From Porphyra umbilicalis (taxonomy: Eukaryota > Rhodophyta > Bangiophyceae > Bangiales > Bangiaceae): 64,000 nucleotides of DNA. Below the pieces are notes generated by a model, which had not been told where the DNA came from, ran no database searches, and worked only from the letters and a program-made list of their open reading frames with translations. Positions 21,852 to 33,915 of the stretch are shown here, one piece after another (positions within the stretch are counted from its first letter, which is position 1; every line of letters begins with the position of its first letter). The position numbers were made by a program, and so were the translations under genes. The stretch is from NCBI GenBank assembly GCA_002049455.2, contig KV919054.1, forward strand, positions 1 through 64,000, given 5' to 3'.

Positions 21852-22640
21852 ACACTAGACGTCAGTCCAGGGAGAGGCCTTTTGTGTACACGGATAGTCA
21901 AGCATAAGACGGTCACACTCAAGAACGCAACCACAGAGGGAAAGCAGAACAAAGAGATCCTCATATAGAGACGGTACACAGTGCGACGCGAGGAGAGGTG
22001 ACACCACGAGCTGGGCATATGCACGGAGCGGGGGCAGTACGATAACAGCAGCGTACAAGGACAAGGTTGCAGGAGAAACGGTGGAGGAGGGCGGTGCAGA
22101 GGCAATGCACCACGCCGAGGCTCTCTCGAGACTCAGGTGCGTGCGCCAGAGACGAGCGACGTTCCGGTAGTCAGATCTGTACGTTTTGCGTCGTTCCCGG
22201 TTGCAAGACCCTCCAAGATCAACCGCACTTGGGCGACAAAGCGACGTGTCCACTTGTGCAACTGCTCCTGCCATGGGCTAGTCCGTTGCCTGGTTCTCAG
22301 TTTGATCCTGAGGACTATCTGGGGGACTGTTCCTGAAGATTCCGCAGATGATCCTCACGATGATCTTGAGGATAGACTAGACGGGAGCACTGGAAGAGCT
22401 CGCAGGATAGAGTGCTGATTAATTCCATGTCTCGCCCCACATCGGGTGTGGGATCGCCTCAGGACGATCGTTCGGAATAACTGACAGACGGTCCTGAGCC
22501 AATCTGTGGATCAATACAGTACGATCTTAGAAACGCGTCGAACCAACCTCGAGAATCGATGTGGCTGTATGGGAAAACCGATCCTCAGTCTTATCCCGTG
22601 GATTTCTCGATTTTGCGGCTAGGATTAAATAAGGACGAGC
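21852..22640. other. No gene recognised; possible 5' part of the transposase gene
   Basis: Moderate GC. A minus-strand frame of 139 codons (22274-21855) could hold a first exon of the transposase, but I see no convincing motif or splice pair. The 22280-22480 part shares word style with 8340-8470. Confidence 0.35.
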
Positions 22641-24491
22641 ATCCGTCTCGCTGTGAGGCGTTCCCCAACGTTTGCATGTTGTTTTAGATTTGCAAATCCT
22701 ACCTTCCGCCCGCGGGCGGCGGTGGGGCGCCCCCCCGCGCCGCTGGTGGTGCTACTCCCCCCCCCCCCCTCCCCATCAAGAGCAGCGGCTGGCCGTCTTC
22801 CTTTGCCTTCTCCCTCCCCACCTTGTTTTTCCTCTTATTTTACCATTGCCCGGTTCTCTTCCCACTGCCCCGCTTGTCTTCACGTGACGCATTGCTCTTG
22901 TTTTTTTTTGTGGTGGTGTCCTCGTCTTGGAGAGCACGCTCGCTGCCCCCCGCGCGCCCCCCCGTGGTCGCCCCGTCGCCGTGCGTCACGGTGGCAGCGT
23001 GCGCCCCCTCCGCCGGCGTTGGGGGACCGCCGTCGAGGCCGTCGTCGTCGACTGCACGGCCGCTCGCACCCCCCGCGCTTGGCGGCCGCGCGCTTCACCG
23101 GCACGGGGACGCCGGTGAAATGTTAACGCCACCGCCGCCACCGCCGCCACCGCCGCCACTTGCGCTGCGGAGGCCGCCGCTTGCCCACACCGTCCCTGTC
23201 GACGCCGTCTCCGTCAAGGCCCCGTCCGCCCTTGTCCGGGCCGTGTCGGTCACGACCGCCGCCGTCTGGACTGCCGGCGTCACTCCCACCGCGGCGGCGG
23301 CTGCGAGTGCCCCACCCGCCCCACCGCGCGCGTGCGCACGACGCGATCGGGCGCAGCGCATTCCCTGACAAGGTCGCCGCCGTCGGCCGAGCGGCGTGCC
23401 CCTCGCGTCCGTGGCGCGCGGGTGAGCAACCGGCGGCGGCCACCCCCCGCCCCCCCCCCCTTCCATCACAAGCACATGGGTGGCTGGTACACACACCTCC
23501 CCCTGTGCCCGTCGCGGGCGGGCGCGCCGCCCGCCACCGACAGCCTCGCCCGTCGAGGCGTGCGCACCGCGTTTGGGCGACGCCCACGTGCGGCCGTCGG
23601 GGGCGGCGGCCGCCGCCCGACACGCAGTGCGCACCCCAAACACCGCCGCCCGTGGCGAGACGACCGGGGCGTGGCGGCCGGGGGCGCGCATCCCACGCGC
23701 GGCACCGGCGCAGCCGCCGGCGGCCGGGTGGGGGTGTCACCACGGGGCGTGCGCGCGGTGGGTGGCCACGGCGTGGCCGACGCGGGCGGGGGGCGTGCCG
23801 CCACGGCGGGGAGCGACGGTGCTGCGTCGCCGCGTTGGGTGTCCCGTCGTGGCCCCCCCGCCAGCGGCGTCGGTGGCGGCGGGCTCCCCCCACGTCGGCC
23901 GCCGCGCCTCGGCGGCGGGACGGGGTGGGGGCGCGCGGGCGGCGCCGCGCCGAGTCGCGTCATCCGCGGGGGGGGCGGCACCGGCCCGCCCGCCGCTGCC
24001 GCCGTGTGGACGTGGGGGGTGCGCGCGGCGGCCGTCGGTGGCGGGCCCCGCGGGCGCGCGCCGTCGTTGGCACGTCTCTGTGTGGGCACAGCTTTGGAAG
24101 CTGCTGTGTGGCAGAATGAATCCATTTGGTTGTTGATCATGGACATGCGAATGGCCTGCGCACCGATTGCCAACACGAAACGGGGACCACGGCGGGCGGC
24201 GGGCGGCGTGCCTGCAACAAGAGGCAGACGCACGAACCAACCGCCCCGACCGCCGAGGTCAGCCCCCAAAACCGTGGCGGAGCGAGAGGGAACCAGCGCG
24301 CCAGACGCCCCCCCCACGGACAAGCAGCACGCCAAAGCCCTTGGCGCAACGGCCAGCGTGGAGCGCATCACCCCGCCCCCGCCCCTCTCCTCCCACCCGC
24401 CCGCTCACCCCAACCGTGCGCGCTGCCGGCGCCACCCCTCGCCGCAGCCGCGGCCGCTTCCCCCCCCTGCCCCGCTGGCGCCGCGCGGCCG
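22641..24491. other. GC-rich low-complexity DNA, no gene supported
   Basis: Many overlapping Pro/Ala/Arg frames are open on both strands and none is convincing. A less GC-rich patch at about 24060-24200 lies just beyond the stop codon of the giant minus-strand gene and could be its 3' UTR. Confidence 0.4.
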
Positions 24492-27400
24492 CTACCGCCG
24501 CCCGAGCATGGCGCGCACGAGCGACTTTTTCGGCGCCTCGGCCGGCGGCGCCCCTCCCCCCCCCCCGCCGCCGCCGCCACCGCCGGCGTCGCCGCCGCGC
24601 GGCCACGGCGAAAGGACGGCAAGCCGCCCAAGCGCCCGCCGCTCGACGTGGCGGCGGCCAAGCGCCCGCTGTTGCCCGCCGCGGCGGGCTCGCGCGTCGC
24701 GGGCGCCCCACCGCGGCCGCGCGCGTCGGGCGACTGGACGGCCGCCGCGCCGAGGCGACGCCGCGGGTCTGGGGACCGCACCGCGGCGGCCGGCGCGGCG
24801 GGCGGTCGCGGCCGCGCGGCGGAGGGCGCGGGTGCCCCCGCCGCCGGCGCTGGCGGCGCTGCCGCCGCCGCCGCCTTTGGCGCCGCCGGCCGACCCGCCA
24901 CGGGGCGTGCGGCGGGCGCCGCCGTCGGGCCACGCGCCGTCGCCGCCGTCGGCCGTACGGCGGTCGGGGCCGCCACTGGCGGAACCGCCGGCGCGCACGC
25001 CGCGGGCGACGCCGGCCGACCCGCGGCGACGGGCGCCGCCGCGCCGGGACGCGCCACGGGCGCGGCGGTCGGCGCACGCGCCGCTGGTGCCGACAGCTGC
25101 ACGGTGGGCGGGGGCGCGGCGGGCGCCGTCGCCGTCAACCGCGCCGCGGGCGCCGCCGGCGCCGTCACCACTGGCCGCATGACGCCCGGCGTCGCTCGGG
25201 CGCGGTCGGACAGCACCGACGCTGACGCAAAGGCGATTGGCGCCGCGAGCACGGCAGGCGCTGCGGCCGGTACAGGCGCCGCAGCCGGTGCAGCCACCAC
25301 AGCTCGTGCCGCCGCGGCAGGTGCCCGCGTCGCAGTGGGTGCTGGTGCTGCAACGGGTGCCCGTGCCGCAGTGGGTATCGGCGCCACAGCGGGTGCCGGC
25401 GCCACGGCGGATGCTGGTGCCGCAGTGTGTGCCCGCACCGTAGCGGGTGCTGCCGTCACAGAGGGTGCCCGCGCCGCAACGGGTGCCGGCGCCACAGCGG
25501 GTGCCGGCACCACAGCGGGTGCCGGCGCCACAGCGGGTGCCCGCGCCACAGCGGGTGCCCGCGCCACAGCGGGTGCCCGCGCCACAGCGGGTGCCCGCGC
25601 CACAGCGGGTGCCCGCGCCACAGCGGGTGCCCGCGCCACAGCGGGTGCTCGCGCCACAGCGGGTGCTCGCGCCACAGCGGGTGCTCGCGCCACAGCGGGT
25701 GCTCGCGCCACAGCGGGTGCTCGCGCCACAACGGGTGCTCGCGCCACAACGGGTGCCTGCGCCACAACGGGTGCCCGCGCCGCAGCAGATGCCCGCGCCG
25801 CAGCAGGTGCCGTCGCCGCAGCAGGTGCCGTTGCCGCAGCGGGTACCCGCGCCGTAGAGGGTGCCGCCGCTGCAGAGGGTGCCCGAGCCGCAACGGCTGC
25901 GGGCGCCGCAGCAGATGCCCGCACCGCAGCAGGCGCCGGCGCAGCAGGGATTGGTGGTTCTGCAGCGGATGCCCGCACCGCAGCAGGCGCCGGCGCAGCA
26001 GGGGGTGGTGGTTCCGCAGCGGATGCCCGCACCGTAGCAGGTGCCGGTGCGGCAGCGGGTGCCGGCGCACAAGCGGGTGCCGGCGCCGCAGGGGGTGCTC
26101 GTGCCGCCGCGGGTGCCCGCACCGCAGCGGGCGCCGGCGTAGCAGGGGGTGCTGGTGCCACAGCGGATGCCCACACCGTAGCAAGTGCCGGCGTCGTAGA
26201 TGACGCCGGCACGGGCACAATGCCGCGCGGCGGCCCCGCCGCCGCCGCGCTCGCACCGAGCGACACGTAGATGCCAACGGGGGCGGTCACCACCGCCGGC
26301 GCCGTCGCGGCCACGCCCGACGCGTGCGGCCGCTCAATGGGTGTCGCCGCGGGGCGCGGCCGCGCGCGTGGCGCCGCCGCGGCCGCCCCGGCCACAGCCC
26401 GGTGGCTGCCCGGCGCGCCAGCGACGCGGGCACCGCGGTCCGGCAAGCGCCCGGCGGCGGCCGCAACGGCGCCGCGCGCGGCGGAGGGCGCGGCGCCCGC
26501 GGCAGCGTCAGCGGCGGCAGTAGCGGCGGCAGCGGCGGCGGCGGCGGCGGCGGCGGCGGTAGCGGCGGCGTTGGTGGCCCGCGGGGGTGCCGCCGCGGGC
26601 GCCGCGGGCGGCGACGCCCGCCGGTGACGGGTGCTAAAGCTCGACCGCCCCCCAAACCCGTCCCGCGGCGCGAGCGTTGCGACCGCCGCCGCCACCTCGG
26701 CCGCCGTCAGCGACACCCGACCCCCCGGGCTGCCGCCGAGCGACCGGCGGGCACGGTAGCGCGCGCCCGCGCGGCTCGTGGCGGCGCGCGCGGACGGGGG
26801 GATGAGGGGCGCCCTGGTTTTGCTCTCCCGCCGGCGTTGCTCCAGCTCCGCCGCCGCCGCAGCCACCTCGGCGGCAGTGACGCGAAAGTCGGTGGTAGAG
26901 GTGGGGGCGGCGCGGGCGACCGGCGCCGCGTCCGTGGCCGTGGCGGCCGCAGGGGCCGCGGCCGCGGGCGCGGGGGGGCTCGTGGCGGGCACGGGCGAGG
27001 CGGCGGCGGGCGCTGCCGTTGCGGGCACGAGCGCCGCCGTTGCCATGGCCGGCACCATCTCTGTGGCAGTGGCGGGCGGGGCTGTCGCAGGGACTGGCAG
27101 CAAAATCGTGGCGGGCACGGGCGAGGTGGCGGCGGGCACGGGCGAGGCAGCGGCGACCGCCGCCATTGCGGGGGCGGCCACCGCCGTCGCCGTGGTAGGA
27201 GCCACTGTCATAATGGCGGGCGCCGCTGTCGCAACGGTAGGCGCCGCCGTCGCAACGGCCGGCGCGGCTGCCGCAATGGCGGGCGCCGCTGCGGCAAAGG
27301 AGGGCGCCGCCGCCGCAACCGCGGGCGCCACTGCCGCAACGGCGGGCGCCACTGCCGTAACGGCAGGCGCCACTGTCGCAACGGCCGGCGCCGCTGTTGG

Positions 27401-28476
27401 CACGGCCGGCGCCGCCGTCGCAACCGCGGGCGCCGCTGCTGCCACGGCGGGTGGCCCTGACGCCACGGCGGGCACCGCCACGGCAGGGACACTCCACTCA
27501 GGGGGAACCACCACCTCGGCGGCGGGCGTCCCCACCGCCGGGACGGGCGTCGCCAGTGCCGGCGCGGCCAGCGCCTCGCGCACCGCCGTCGTCACCGCCG
27601 CGGCGGTCACGCCGGCAGCCGGCGACGCCGCCGGGTCCACCGCCATCCCCCCCCCCCTCCCGCCGCCGTTGCCGCCACGGGCACCAGCACCGGCACCACC
27701 AACGGTACCGCCGCCGCCGCCGCCGCCGCCGACAGAGCGACCGCCGGTGAGCGGCGTGCCATGCCCGCCGTCGACGGTGCCACGGGCCCTCTGGTCGCCG
27801 CCGCCGTCGCCGTCGCCGTCGCCGTCGCCGCCGCCGCCGCCCGCGACGGGCGGCGCACCCGCCCCCGTGGCGGCGGCGCCCCCGACGCTGGCGTGCGGTC
27901 CCGCAGCGACCGCTGCAGCGCATCATACACGGCCGGCCCGATGCGGTCGCGCGCCGCGTTGGCGTGCCACCGGGCGGTGCCCGGCATGGCGCCCGCCGCC
28001 GACACGCCGCGGCGGGTGGCCGGCGCGGCCGCGACGCGCCGCGCGACCGTTTGCACCGTCCCTTGCCGGTCCGCCGCCGCGGCGGCGGCAGCCGTGGCCG
28101 CGTCCCGCCGCGCCGCCGCGCGGGGCGTGGCGCCGACCGCCGCCGCCGCCCGCCGCGCGTCGGCAGCGGCCGCGGCCGTGGCGGCCGTCGAGGCGGTGCA
28201 CGCGGCGAGGAGGGACCCCAGGACGGCGAGGAGGGTGTCTTTGGACGGCGCCATGTCGTAGACGACTGCGTAGCGGGCGATGGCCTTGTCGGCGACGGCG
28301 GCGGCGGCGCGGGCGGCGCTCCACGATCGGGCCGCCGCCGACGCGTCGGTACCGTACGTGGGGATTGGGGCCCCATACCGCGCGTCGGCGGCCGTCGCGC
28401 CGGCGGCCGAGACGACTGTGCCAACCTCCCCACGGCGGGCGCCGTACACGGGCGGGGCAGGGGCGGCGGTAACAGA

Positions 28477-28516
<40 letters not shown>

Positions 28517-31089
28517 TCGCCCGTGGACGCCACACCTGGCGGGGAGGCTGGCGGCGGGGTGCCCCCCCCCCCCCCCCCCCCCCCGCCCCCCACCCCTCAA
28601 CGCCGCCGCGAGTTGCGCCCGCAACCCCGCAATGGTGCGGTCCGCCACCCGCCGGCGGTCGTCGAGCACCGCCTTGAGCACCGCCACCTCCACCACCGAC
28701 GGGTCGCCGTCGTACGCCGGCGCAGGCGGCCACGCGCGGGCGCCGGCAACGTCCGGGACGGCCCGCCCCGCCGCGTCGCGCACGGCGCCGCGGAGGCGCG
28801 CGAGCGCGTCGCGGGCGTCGCGCGCCGCCGCCCGCGCGGCGGCCACGTCGCGCCGGCACTGCCGGTCGTGCGCGGCCATGCCGTCGCCAATGGAGCGGAG
28901 GCGGGTGGCGAGGGCGGGCGGCAGGGGGGACCCGCCCTCGTCGACGGGCGCCGCCATCCACCAAATCCCAGTCCGGAGGGCGTCGGGCATCGGCGCCGCC
29001 CACACGTCGGGGGGCACCGCGGGGGGGCCCGGGGGGGGGGGGTGAGCACCCCAAGGACGACCTGCTCGGCCGTCTCGACTGCTGCGGGGGGGGGGGGGGG
29101 GGGGGCACCCCCGCGCGCGCCGGCGACGAGACCGACGACGCGGGTGGGGATGGCGCGCCCGCCGCCGCCGCCGCCGCGGCGGTCATGGCCGCGGCCACCG
29201 ACGCGGGGGTGAGGGCCGACGGCGGGGGCGGCACGGCGCCGGCGTGTGGCGACGGCGGCGGCGGCGCCACGCCAACGACGGGCGACGGCGACGGCGACGG
29301 GCGCGCCGACGGGCGCCGGGACAGCTTGTCGGCGGCGGCATAGGCGGCCGCGCCGGCCGCCGCCGCCGCCGCCGACGCGGTCGCCGCGGCGGAGCGGGGG
29401 GTGAGAGCGCCGTCGACGAGCGCGCCGGGCGCCGCAGTCGCGCCGGGCGCCGCCGCCACGGGCGCCGCGCGGTCGCCCGTGTGGGCGGCGGCGGCGGCGG
29501 GCGGCTGCGCCGCGGGGCGGCGCAGGGCCGACGCCGCCGACGCTGCTGTGGCCATGGCCACCTCCCGCGCCGCCGTGGCTCGGGCGGCGCGGGCGGCGGC
29601 GGCGACCGCCGCGGCGTTTGCCCGCTCCTCGTCCCGCGCGGCAATGATCATGGCAACGTTGGCCAAGCCCGCCGCGGCAACGGCAGCCGGCATGCGGGGG
29701 TCCAGGAATGGTGCGCGCATCGCCGCGTTGGCCGCCTCTGTATCTTGGGCACTCATGTCCTCGGGCTCGCGGTAGGCGGGTTCGCGCGGCACGTCCGGCA
29801 CGTTGTCCACGCGTGCAGCGACGGCGGTCGGCATAGTTGGCTCCAGGAACGGCGTGCGCATCGCCGCGTCGGCAGCCGCTGCCTCCTGGGCACCCACCGC
29901 CTCGGGCTCTTGGTGAGCTGATGCGCGCGCCGTGTGCGGCACGTCGACGACGCGCGCAAACTTCTCCAACGCGGCGGCAGACGACGGCGACGGTGACCGA
30001 GGTAGCAGCAGCCTGTCCGCCAGTGCCGGCGCCGCCGCCGCCGCCGCTGGGTCGTCAATGGCGAGAGCACCACCGCCGCTGTGACGCGCCGCCGCCACCG
30101 ACGATGAGGCGGGCGGCACGGGTGGTCCGCCAGCGACTGGCAGCGGCGACACGCCCGCCAACAGGGGCAGCGGCACCCCCCGAGCGACGCGCAGGGCCTC
30201 CACCTGCAGCGCCGTCTCGGTCTCTCGCTCCCACGACGGCGGTGGCGCCCCCGCCCCTGGCGACGCAGGCGGCACGGGCGGCACGGGCGGCTCATACGCG
30301 GCTGGTAGCGGCGACACGCCCGCCGACAGGGGCAGCGGCACCGCCTGGGCAACGCGCAGGGCCTCCACTGGCAGCGCCATGGGGGCCTCCCTCCCGCCCG
30401 TAGACGCCAGAGACGCCGACGCAGACGACGACGCTGCCGCCGCCACGGCGGCGCCCGCGCGGTGCGCGCCCGCCCGCGGCGTGCCCGCCACCGCCGCGGT
30501 GCCAGCCACGGCCGGCGACGGCGGCGCCGACGGGGGCAGCGGCAGCGCCGCCGCCGTTGCCGTTGCCGCCGCCGCCGCCGCCGTCGCCGCCGCCGATGCT
30601 GCCCGCAGGCGGGCGGCGGTGCCCGGGCGTCGCGCCGGCTGCGGCAACGACAGGCCCGCAACGGCGGCGGCTTCGGCGCCTTGCGCCACCGCCGCACGGG
30701 CGTGGAGGCGGGCCGCGTCGGCCGCCGCGTCGCGGCGGGCCGCCGCCGCCGCCGCCGCCGCCGGGGGGGCAGCCGACGCGGGCACCGGCGGCAGCGGCGG
30801 TGATGGCGGCAGCGGCTCGGCCGCCGCCGCCGCTGCCGCCGCCGCCGCCGCCGACACCGCCGCGGCGGCTGCGTCGTGCAGCCACGCCGCCGCCGCCGCG
30901 TGGCGCCCGACGCCGACCGCCGCGGCGGCGGCGCGGTCGGCCGGGGAGGTTGGCACGTCGGGCGACGGCGGGAGCGGCGCCGCCGCGGCCGCCACCACGT
31001 CGGCCACCGACGGCACGGGCCAGCCGCCGCCGGCCGTCGCCGCAGCGTCGGCGGCGCCCGCCGTCGTGGCGGGGGGGTGGGATCCCCGC

Positions 31090-31129
<40 letters not shown>

Positions 31130-32782
31130 GACCGCGCGGGCGACCTCCCCCATGGCACCGGCGCCGGTGCCGTCGCCCGCGGCGGCCACATAGTCGTCGG
31201 CGGGCGTGGCGGCGGCGGTGGCGGCCGCCGCAGCGTCCACCGAGCCGTCGCCCCCGTCTGTCCAGCTGTCGTCGTCCGCCAGTGACGGCGCGTAAAGGGT
31301 GTCCTCATCGTCGGTCACCACACTCAAGGAGGCCACGGCGTCGCTGACGTCTCCGCCCTCCACGTCAGCCGCATCGTACGACACTTGGTCGGCGGTGGAG
31401 CCGAGCCAACCCCCCTCCTCATCGTGCGTGAGCGCCGCGTCGACCCCTGCGTCGAGGGCGTCCCCCTCGCCACCGTCCACGCCACCGTCCGAGACACTTG
31501 CGTCTGACGCGGGCGCGCCCCCGTCGCCACCGCGCAGGCGGTCCAACTCCCGCGTGACCTCCACCGCCGTCGCCTCCACGCGGTCCCACCCCCACCGCAG
31601 CGCCGTGTCGTCGACGCCCCGGTTCCACCCCGTGACGCCGACGAGGCCAAACCCGACCACCGCCCCGACGACGGCGCCGCCCGTCATGTAGTCCTCCATC
31701 GTCGGCTGGTGGGCGGGCATCCACCACGCGGGCGCGTCCCCGTCGCGGGGCCAGTCAGACGCCACCCACAGCGCCGCCATGACGATGGTCAGCTGCCCCG
31801 CGGGTGACGCATCCCAGTCGGCAAACGGGCGCCAGCCGCCGGCGGGGGGTGTGCCCGGCCACGGAAAGTCGGCCATGGCGTCCCGCACGAGCTCCATAGG
31901 CGCGCCCCCGTCGCCGCTGGCGCCGTCCAAGCGCGCCGGCGGCAAGCGCCACGGCATCACCTCTGCCAGCAAGGCCGCCAAGAGGACCCCCGACCCGAGG
32001 TCCACCACTGTCTCCACGTCGTACTCGGGCGTCCGGGCGCACTCCTCGGCGAGCAAGGCCAGAAACTGAAAGGCGGCGGCCACGAGGGGCACCTTGGCCA
32101 TCACCACCAGCGAACGGCGCATGCCCGCCACCACCCCCGCGTCAAGGCCGGGCCGGTGGAGCGCGAGCGCAAGGTTGCTCATGATGACCCGCTCTGTGGG
32201 GTGGAACGGCGCCTCGGCCACCTCCCGCAGGACGCCGCGCGCCACGTCGCCTTCCACGTCGGCAGACGCCATGGGCTTGCCCCCCGCTGCCGCTGCCGCG
32301 TCGGCGTCCACCGCGTCCGTGTCTGTCGCCGTCGCCGCCGCGGCCGCCGCGGCCGCCGCGGCCGCCGCCGCCGCCCGGTCCACGTCCTGCCACTCGCGCT
32401 GGTTGGGGTTCGGCTCAAAGCGGCCGCCGCCGTCCATGGGCGGGCTCGGCTCCCCCGGCGCGAGCACCGGGCTGAGGAGCTCATAGTAGGAGACGGCCAT
32501 GGCGTCGAGGGTGGCGTTGAGGTCCGTCAGGTCCGCCGCCCGCGGCTCCGCGGCGCGGTTAAACGCCACGGGCTCCCCGTCCATGGGGGGCGACGGGGGG
32601 GTGTCACACGCGGGGGGCCGAGCGGCGGGGGAAGGGTGGGGGGGGGGGGGGGGGGGGTAGGAGTGGAGCAAGGGGCGGCGGCTGCGCACCACGAGCGGCA
32701 CACCCAGCGCCGCGCCGCGCAGGTCGCACAGACGCGGCACCCGCGGGCGCACGGCCCCCCGCCCAATCGAGCGGTACGCCAA
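24492..32782 (-). CDS. Giant Ala/Pro-rich protein, function unknown
   Basis: The protein-like sequence runs through several minus-strand frames that join only at poly-C/poly-G runs: G7 at 31071-31077, G20 at 29086-29105, the G12/G7 runs near 29020-29042, C23 at 28562-28584, C10 at 27647-27656 and C12 at 24556-24567. With those as length errors it would be one protein of about 2750 residues ending KKSLVRAMLGRR. N-terminal 450 residues: Ala-rich insert, then non-repetitive sequence including DVARGVLREVAEAPFHPTER, with hydrophobic stretches (VVGAVVGFGLVGV). Middle and C-terminal parts: Ala/Pro low complexity, a twice-used TAAEVAAA motif and an ARAPAV hexapeptide array. Start uncertain: 32782 gives an Arg-rich leader, but a G20 tract (32638-32657) separates it from the ATG at 32584. 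No family recognised; a structural, wall or matrix protein is a guess. Confidence 0.55.
25270..26180 (-). repeat. 18-bp minisatellite coding hexapeptide repeats
   Basis: The 18-bp unit gcgggtgcccgcgccaca repeats nearly perfectly at about 25500-25790 and in degenerate form on both sides. On the minus strand it encodes ARAPAV/ARAPVV repeats in the giant Ala/Pro protein. The plus strand and the other frames are also open (ATAGAR, GHPLWR and similar), an effect of the 18-bp period. It has no spacer structure, so it is not a CRISPR array. Confidence 0.85.
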
Positions 32783-33430
32783 CGGCCTCAGCGGCCGTCA
32801 CGGAGCGAGTGCCGCAGGCGTCGGCACGAGGTCACCCCGCCGCCGGCCGAGGCAAACAAAAAAAAAAAGACCCCAGACGGCACACCAGCCGCGCGCCCGC
32901 ACGGCGACGCGTCGCGCGGCGCCGACCCTCACGCCCACCGCCGGCGGCAGGGGCGGGGGACCCCCCCCCCCCTCCCCCCCACCCCACGGCCCGCGTGGCA
33001 CCGCGGTCGCCACCGAGCGTCACCCGATGCCGCCGCTCGCCGCCGCCCCCCGGCGGCCGCCGCTCAGGGGGCGCCCGCAGCCATGGCAGCGCAGAGGCGG
33101 CGGCGGTCGGGGCCAGGTACATACCCGCCCCTGCGCGGCGCCCCCAAGGGTGCGGGGGGGCGGGGGCCAGCGTACCCCCCCACCGCCACCGCCGCCACCG
33201 GTCGCGGCCGGTGCGGCGGCGGGGGGGGGGGGCGCGTTGGCGCGCGAGCGACCCGCAACGGCCGCCAGCAGGGTGGTCGGCAGGGGGGGTGGGGGGCGTG
33301 CGGTACCGCCCGACATGGCAGCGCGGGGGGGGGGGGGACGGCGGCGGTGGCGTGGCGCGGCCGCCGAGTGCGGGGGCGGGAACGGTCGCGACCGCGGCGG
33401 CGGGCGCGGCGCGTCGGAAGCGGTGTCCTA
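32783..33430. other. GC-rich divergent intergenic region
   Basis: No recognised gene. Contains several G or C runs of ten or more. It separates the divergent giant Ala/Pro gene (-) and methyltransferase gene (+), so it probably holds promoter sequence for the former. Confidence 0.4.
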
Positions 33431-33562
33431 CAGCCGTTCTCGCAAAAACCTCGCACGCCAACTGTCGCACCACTCTTACGAATCGGCCTTCACGGGGTCG
33501 CAGAGGCCGATTTGTGAGAGTGGTGCAACAGTCGGCGTGCGAGGTTTTTCAGAGAACGGCTG
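33431..33562. mobile_element. 132-bp hairpin MITE flanked by TA
   Basis: Arms of 58 bp (33431-33488 and 33505-33562) are inverted copies differing at six positions, around a 16-bp loop. The ends are cagccgttct and agaacggctg. TA dinucleotides lie immediately outside both ends (33429-33430 and 33563-33564), as expected for a Tc1/mariner-type target duplication. It has no coding capacity. It lies about 350 bp upstream of the methyltransferase start. Confidence 0.75.
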
Positions 33563-33620
33563 TATACATTACCGGGAGCGAGCTCGCGTCCAAAGTCGCG
33601 GATCGCCAACAAGTGGTGTG

Positions 33621-33700
33621 TGCCAGTGTATTTGCTTGGTGGGTGTGCCAGTGTATTTGCTTGGTGGGTGTGCCAGTGTATTTGCTTGGTGGGTGTGCCA
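33621..33700 (+). repeat. 25-bp direct repeat, three copies
   Basis: Units starting tgccagtgtatttgcttggt begin at 33621, 33646 and 33671, followed by a partial tgcca. They lie about 220 bp upstream of the methyltransferase start codon, and the frame through them is open. They are probably noncoding promoter or leader sequence. Confidence 0.85.
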
Positions 33701-33915
33701 AGATTGGGCTATGGCCATTGATCCGCTCCCGCTCTCCATGGTCTCGGCCGTACGCGCGCGTGTGGACGGATCACTGCGCTGTCCCCAACGCTCCTGCTGC
33801 CAGATGCTGGGCGAGACCCGACGTGGCAGGACTGCCGAGAGCAGTGGTGGTCGCCGACGACGCTGCGACTCCCTTTTCCGGCCGCGGTCACCCCTTCCCC
33901 GGCGCGCCGCCCGCC

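Noticed and set aside
25450-26200. 18-bp repeats considered as a CRISPR array
   Set aside because: There are no unique spacers, units abut directly, the context is eukaryotic, and the repeat lies in a coding Ala/Pro array.
24126-28472. Plus-strand 714- and 564-codon Ala/Gly-rich frames opposite the giant gene
   Set aside because: Only the minus strand contains non-repetitive protein-like sequence that continues across the region. The plus frames are shadows of the 18-bp periodicity and Ala/Pro codons.
24492-32782. Herpesvirus-like or other large-virus origin for the Ala/Pro giant protein
   Set aside because: Only composition is similar. No conserved viral motif or neighbouring viral gene was seen, and flanking genes are ordinary eukaryotic ones.
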